Position numbers and translations under genes: made by a program
Shown here: positions 61,864 through 64,000 of the stretch, in pieces
Numbering within the stretch: position 1 is the first letter of the stretch
How the letters are laid out: the number at the start of each line of letters is the position of its first letter
Notes under the pieces: generated by a model
Seen by the model: the letters and a program-made list of their open reading frames with translations, nothing else
Database searches by the model: none
What the model was told of the DNA's origin: nothing
Source of the DNA: Comamonadaceae bacterium
Lineage (GTDB): Bacteria > Pseudomonadota > Gammaproteobacteria > Burkholderiales > Burkholderiaceae_C
DNA length: 64,000 nt
Direction of reading: 5' to 3'
NCBI GenBank assembly: GCA_027485285.1
Contig: JAIXRH010000075.1
Span: forward strand, 1 to 64,000

Positions 61864-63471
61864 TCAGGATTTCAGGCGGGCCGCTTCGGTGGCTTCGATG
61901 TCCTTGGCCATTTTCTTGCCCAACTCGACGCCCCATTGGTCGTAAGCGTGGATGCCCCAAATGGCGGCTTGGCAGAACACTTTGTGCTCGTACAAGGCCA
62001 TGAGCGCACCCATGCTGCGTGGTGTGAGAGCATCCACCCAAATGGTGGTGCTGGGCACGTTGCCGGGGTAGCTGCGGTGTGGCGCCAAGCGTTGCACGTC
62101 TGATTCATCCATGCCGCTGTCGCGCAACTCTTGCATGGTTTCTTCAGGTGTACGACCAATTGCCAAGGCTTGGGCTTGCGCTTGCATATTGAGCAAGACC
62201 ACCCGGTGGTGCTCAGCCGCGAATGGCAAAGGGCTGCGCTCGGTCCGCAAACCAATGAAGTCCATGGGCACCAAGTGCTTGCCTTGGTGGATGAGCTGGA
62301 AGTAAGCGTGCTGGCCGTCAATGCCCAAACCACCCCACAACACAGGTGCAGTGGCCACTTCAACGGGGCTGCCATCAAGATGCGTGCCTTTGCCGTTGGA
62401 CTCCATGTCCATCTGTTGCAAGAACGAGGCAAATTTGCCCAAGGGCGAGGCATAGGGCGCAATGTTGTGTGTGGTCGCGCCTAAGAAGTTGCGGTTCCAC
62501 ACGCCAAACAAAGCCATGAGCAAAGGCAAGTTTTGGTCAGACGGCGCGGTCATGAAATGCTCGTCCATGGCGCGTGCGCCCAAAAGCATGTCTTGGAAGG
62601 CAAACGCACCGATGGAGATGGCCAAAGGCAAACCGATGGCAGACCACACCGAGTAACGGCCACCGACCCAATCCCAAAAACCAAAGGTGTGTTCGGGGGT
62701 GAAGCCTTGGGCCGCAGAAATTTGTGGGTTGGCTGTCACGGCAATCAAGTGTTTGCCCAGCAGTTCCTCGGGGCAGCCACCGTCTGTCAACCAACGCTTG
62801 GCTGAGGCAGCCAAGGTCATGGTCTCTTGCGTGGTGAAAGTTTTGCTTTGCACCACAAATGCGGTGCGTGCAGGATTGAGATGGGCCAAGGTGGTGTACA
62901 GGCTCCATGCGTCCACGTTGGATACATAGTGCACGCGCACTTTGTTTTTGAAGCTGTCACGCGTCAAGTGGCTGAGCGCCTCGGTGGTCATGCGGGGGCC
63001 GAGATCGGAGCCGCCAATGCCGAGGTTGACCACATCGGTGATGGATTCGCCGCTGTGGCCTTTCATTTGGCCTTCGCGCACTTTTTCGGCAAAGGTACAC
63101 ACGCGGTGCAACTCATGAGCGACTTGCTTGGAAATATCACGCCCCCACGGCGGGTTGGGCACATGACTGCCCCGCAGTGCGACGTGCAACACAGCGCGTT
63201 GTTCAGTGGTGTTGATGGGTTCACCTTTGAACATCGCTTGCGCTTGGGTCATGACGTGTGATTCGTCTGCCAATGCCAAGAGTTGCTGCATGACTTCGCG
63301 GGTGACGCGTTGGCGCTCGTAGTCGATGCTGATGCCCGCGCCACTCGCGTGCAAGGCTGCATTGCGCTCTGAGCTTTTGAGCAAATCACGCAGGTGGGGT
63401 TGCGTGCCTTGGGCCAAGGCTTGCAGGGCTTGCCACGCTTGCCGTTTTTGTGGGGGGACGAATGAAGTCAT
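61864..63471 (-). CDS. pgi: glucose-6-phosphate isomerase
   Basis: VNLGIGGSDLGPRMTTEAL; VGGRYSVWSAIGLPLAISIG; HAYFQLIHQGKHLVPMDFI; GVELGKKMAKDIE. Confidence 0.97.
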   Translation of the reverse strand: MTSFVPPQKRQAWQALQALAQGTQPHLRDLLKSSERNAALHASGAGISIDYERQRVTREVMQQLLALADESHVMTQAQAMFKGEPINTTEQRAVLHVALRGSHVPNPPWGRDISKQVAHELHRVCTFAEKVREGQMKGHSGESITDVVNLGIGGSDLGPRMTTEALSHLTRDSFKNKVRVHYVSNVDAWSLYTTLAHLNPARTAFVVQSKTFTTQETMTLAASAKRWLTDGGCPEELLGKHLIAVTANPQISAAQGFTPEHTFGFWDWVGGRYSVWSAIGLPLAISIGAFAFQDMLLGARAMDEHFMTAPSDQNLPLLMALFGVWNRNFLGATTHNIAPYASPLGKFASFLQQMDMESNGKGTHLDGSPVEVATAPVLWGGLGIDGQHAYFQLIHQGKHLVPMDFIGLRTERSPLPFAAEHHRVVLLNMQAQAQALAIGRTPEETMQELRDSGMDESDVQRLAPHRSYPGNVPSTTIWVDALTPRSMGALMALYEHKVFCQAAIWGIHAYDQWGVELGKKMAKDIEATEAARLKS

Positions 63472-63490
63472 GTCTGGATTTTCGCTTGAT

Positions 63491-64000
63491 TTAACTGGCA
63501 CGGACTGCGTCTGTGGCTTCGCGCGCCAAACGGGTGATTTCAGACCAATCGCCACGCTCAACCACATCGATGGGCGTGAGCCATGAGCCCCCGACCATTG
63601 CCACGTTGGGTAATTTTAAAAACTCGCCCATGTTGGCAAGCGATACGCCGCCTGTGGGGCAAAAATGCATATCGCCCAAGGGGCCGCTCAACGCTTTGAG
63701 CATGGCCAAACCACCGGCTTGTGCGGCGGGAAAGAGTTTGACCAAGTTGAAGCCGTAGTCGCGTGCTGCCATGACCTCACCCGGTGTCATCACGCCGGGC
63801 ACAAAGGGCAGTTGGCAGTCCATGGCGGCTTGCACGAGCGCATCGGTCATGCCAGGCGAGAGCGCAAAGCTGGCACCTGCCGCTTGCACACGCGCCATTT
63901 CCTCCGCGCGTGTGACCGTGCCTGCACCCACATGCATTTGCGGCACGTGCTTGGCCACTTGCTCAATCGCGGGCAAACCTGCAGCGTGACGCAAGGTGAT
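63491..64000 (-). CDS. eda: 2-keto-3-deoxy-6-phosphogluconate aldolase (KDPG aldolase), truncated by the right window edge
   Basis: HVGAGTVTRAEEMARVQAAGASFALSPGMTDALVQAAM; VKLFPAAQAGGLAMLKALSGPLGDMHFCPTGGVSLANM. Confidence 0.93.
   Translation of the reverse strand: MTLRHAAGLPAIEQVAKHVPQMHVGAGTVTRAEEMARVQAAGASFALSPGMTDALVQAAMDCQLPFVPGVMTPGEVMAARDYGFNLVKLFPAAQAGGLAMLKALSGPLGDMHFCPTGGVSLANMGEFLKLPNVAMVGGSWLTPIDVVERGDWSEITRLAREATDAVRAS

Overview
This 64 kb window looks like ordinary core chromosome of a betaproteobacterium, probably Burkholderiales/Comamonadaceae-like. That placement is inferred from gene content and order: hfq-hflX-hflK-hflC-DUF2065-hisZ-purA, ispG-hisS-yfgM-bamB-der, sucA-odhB-lpdA-zapE and eda-pgi-glk-ppc. 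I see about 60 protein-coding genes. I found no rRNA, tRNA, CRISPR array, transposase, integrase, prophage or obvious genomic island by eye. The left end carries a catabolic cluster (truncated BKACE/DUF849, SUMF1-like protein, ModA-like binding protein, two TctC/Bug receptors, FAH-family hydrolase). No clear new defence or mobile system is visible. The best second-look items are: (i) a compact minus-strand block of three uncharacterised helical/acidic proteins with a J-domain protein (8043-10876); (ii) a S4/pseudouridine-synthase-like protein whose catalytic RLD motif appears changed to PLE (17166-17996); (iii) a structured leader before sucA with a perfect hairpin against the Shine-Dalgarno, consistent with the described betaproteobacterial sucA RNA motif; (iv) a short RodZ-like protein lacking the usual C-terminal domain; (v) an unannotated 53-aa lipoprotein whose poly-Lys codons double as the antisense U-tract of a bidirectional terminator; and (vi) several perfect intergenic inverted repeats. 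All family calls were made by reading the translations, with no database search.
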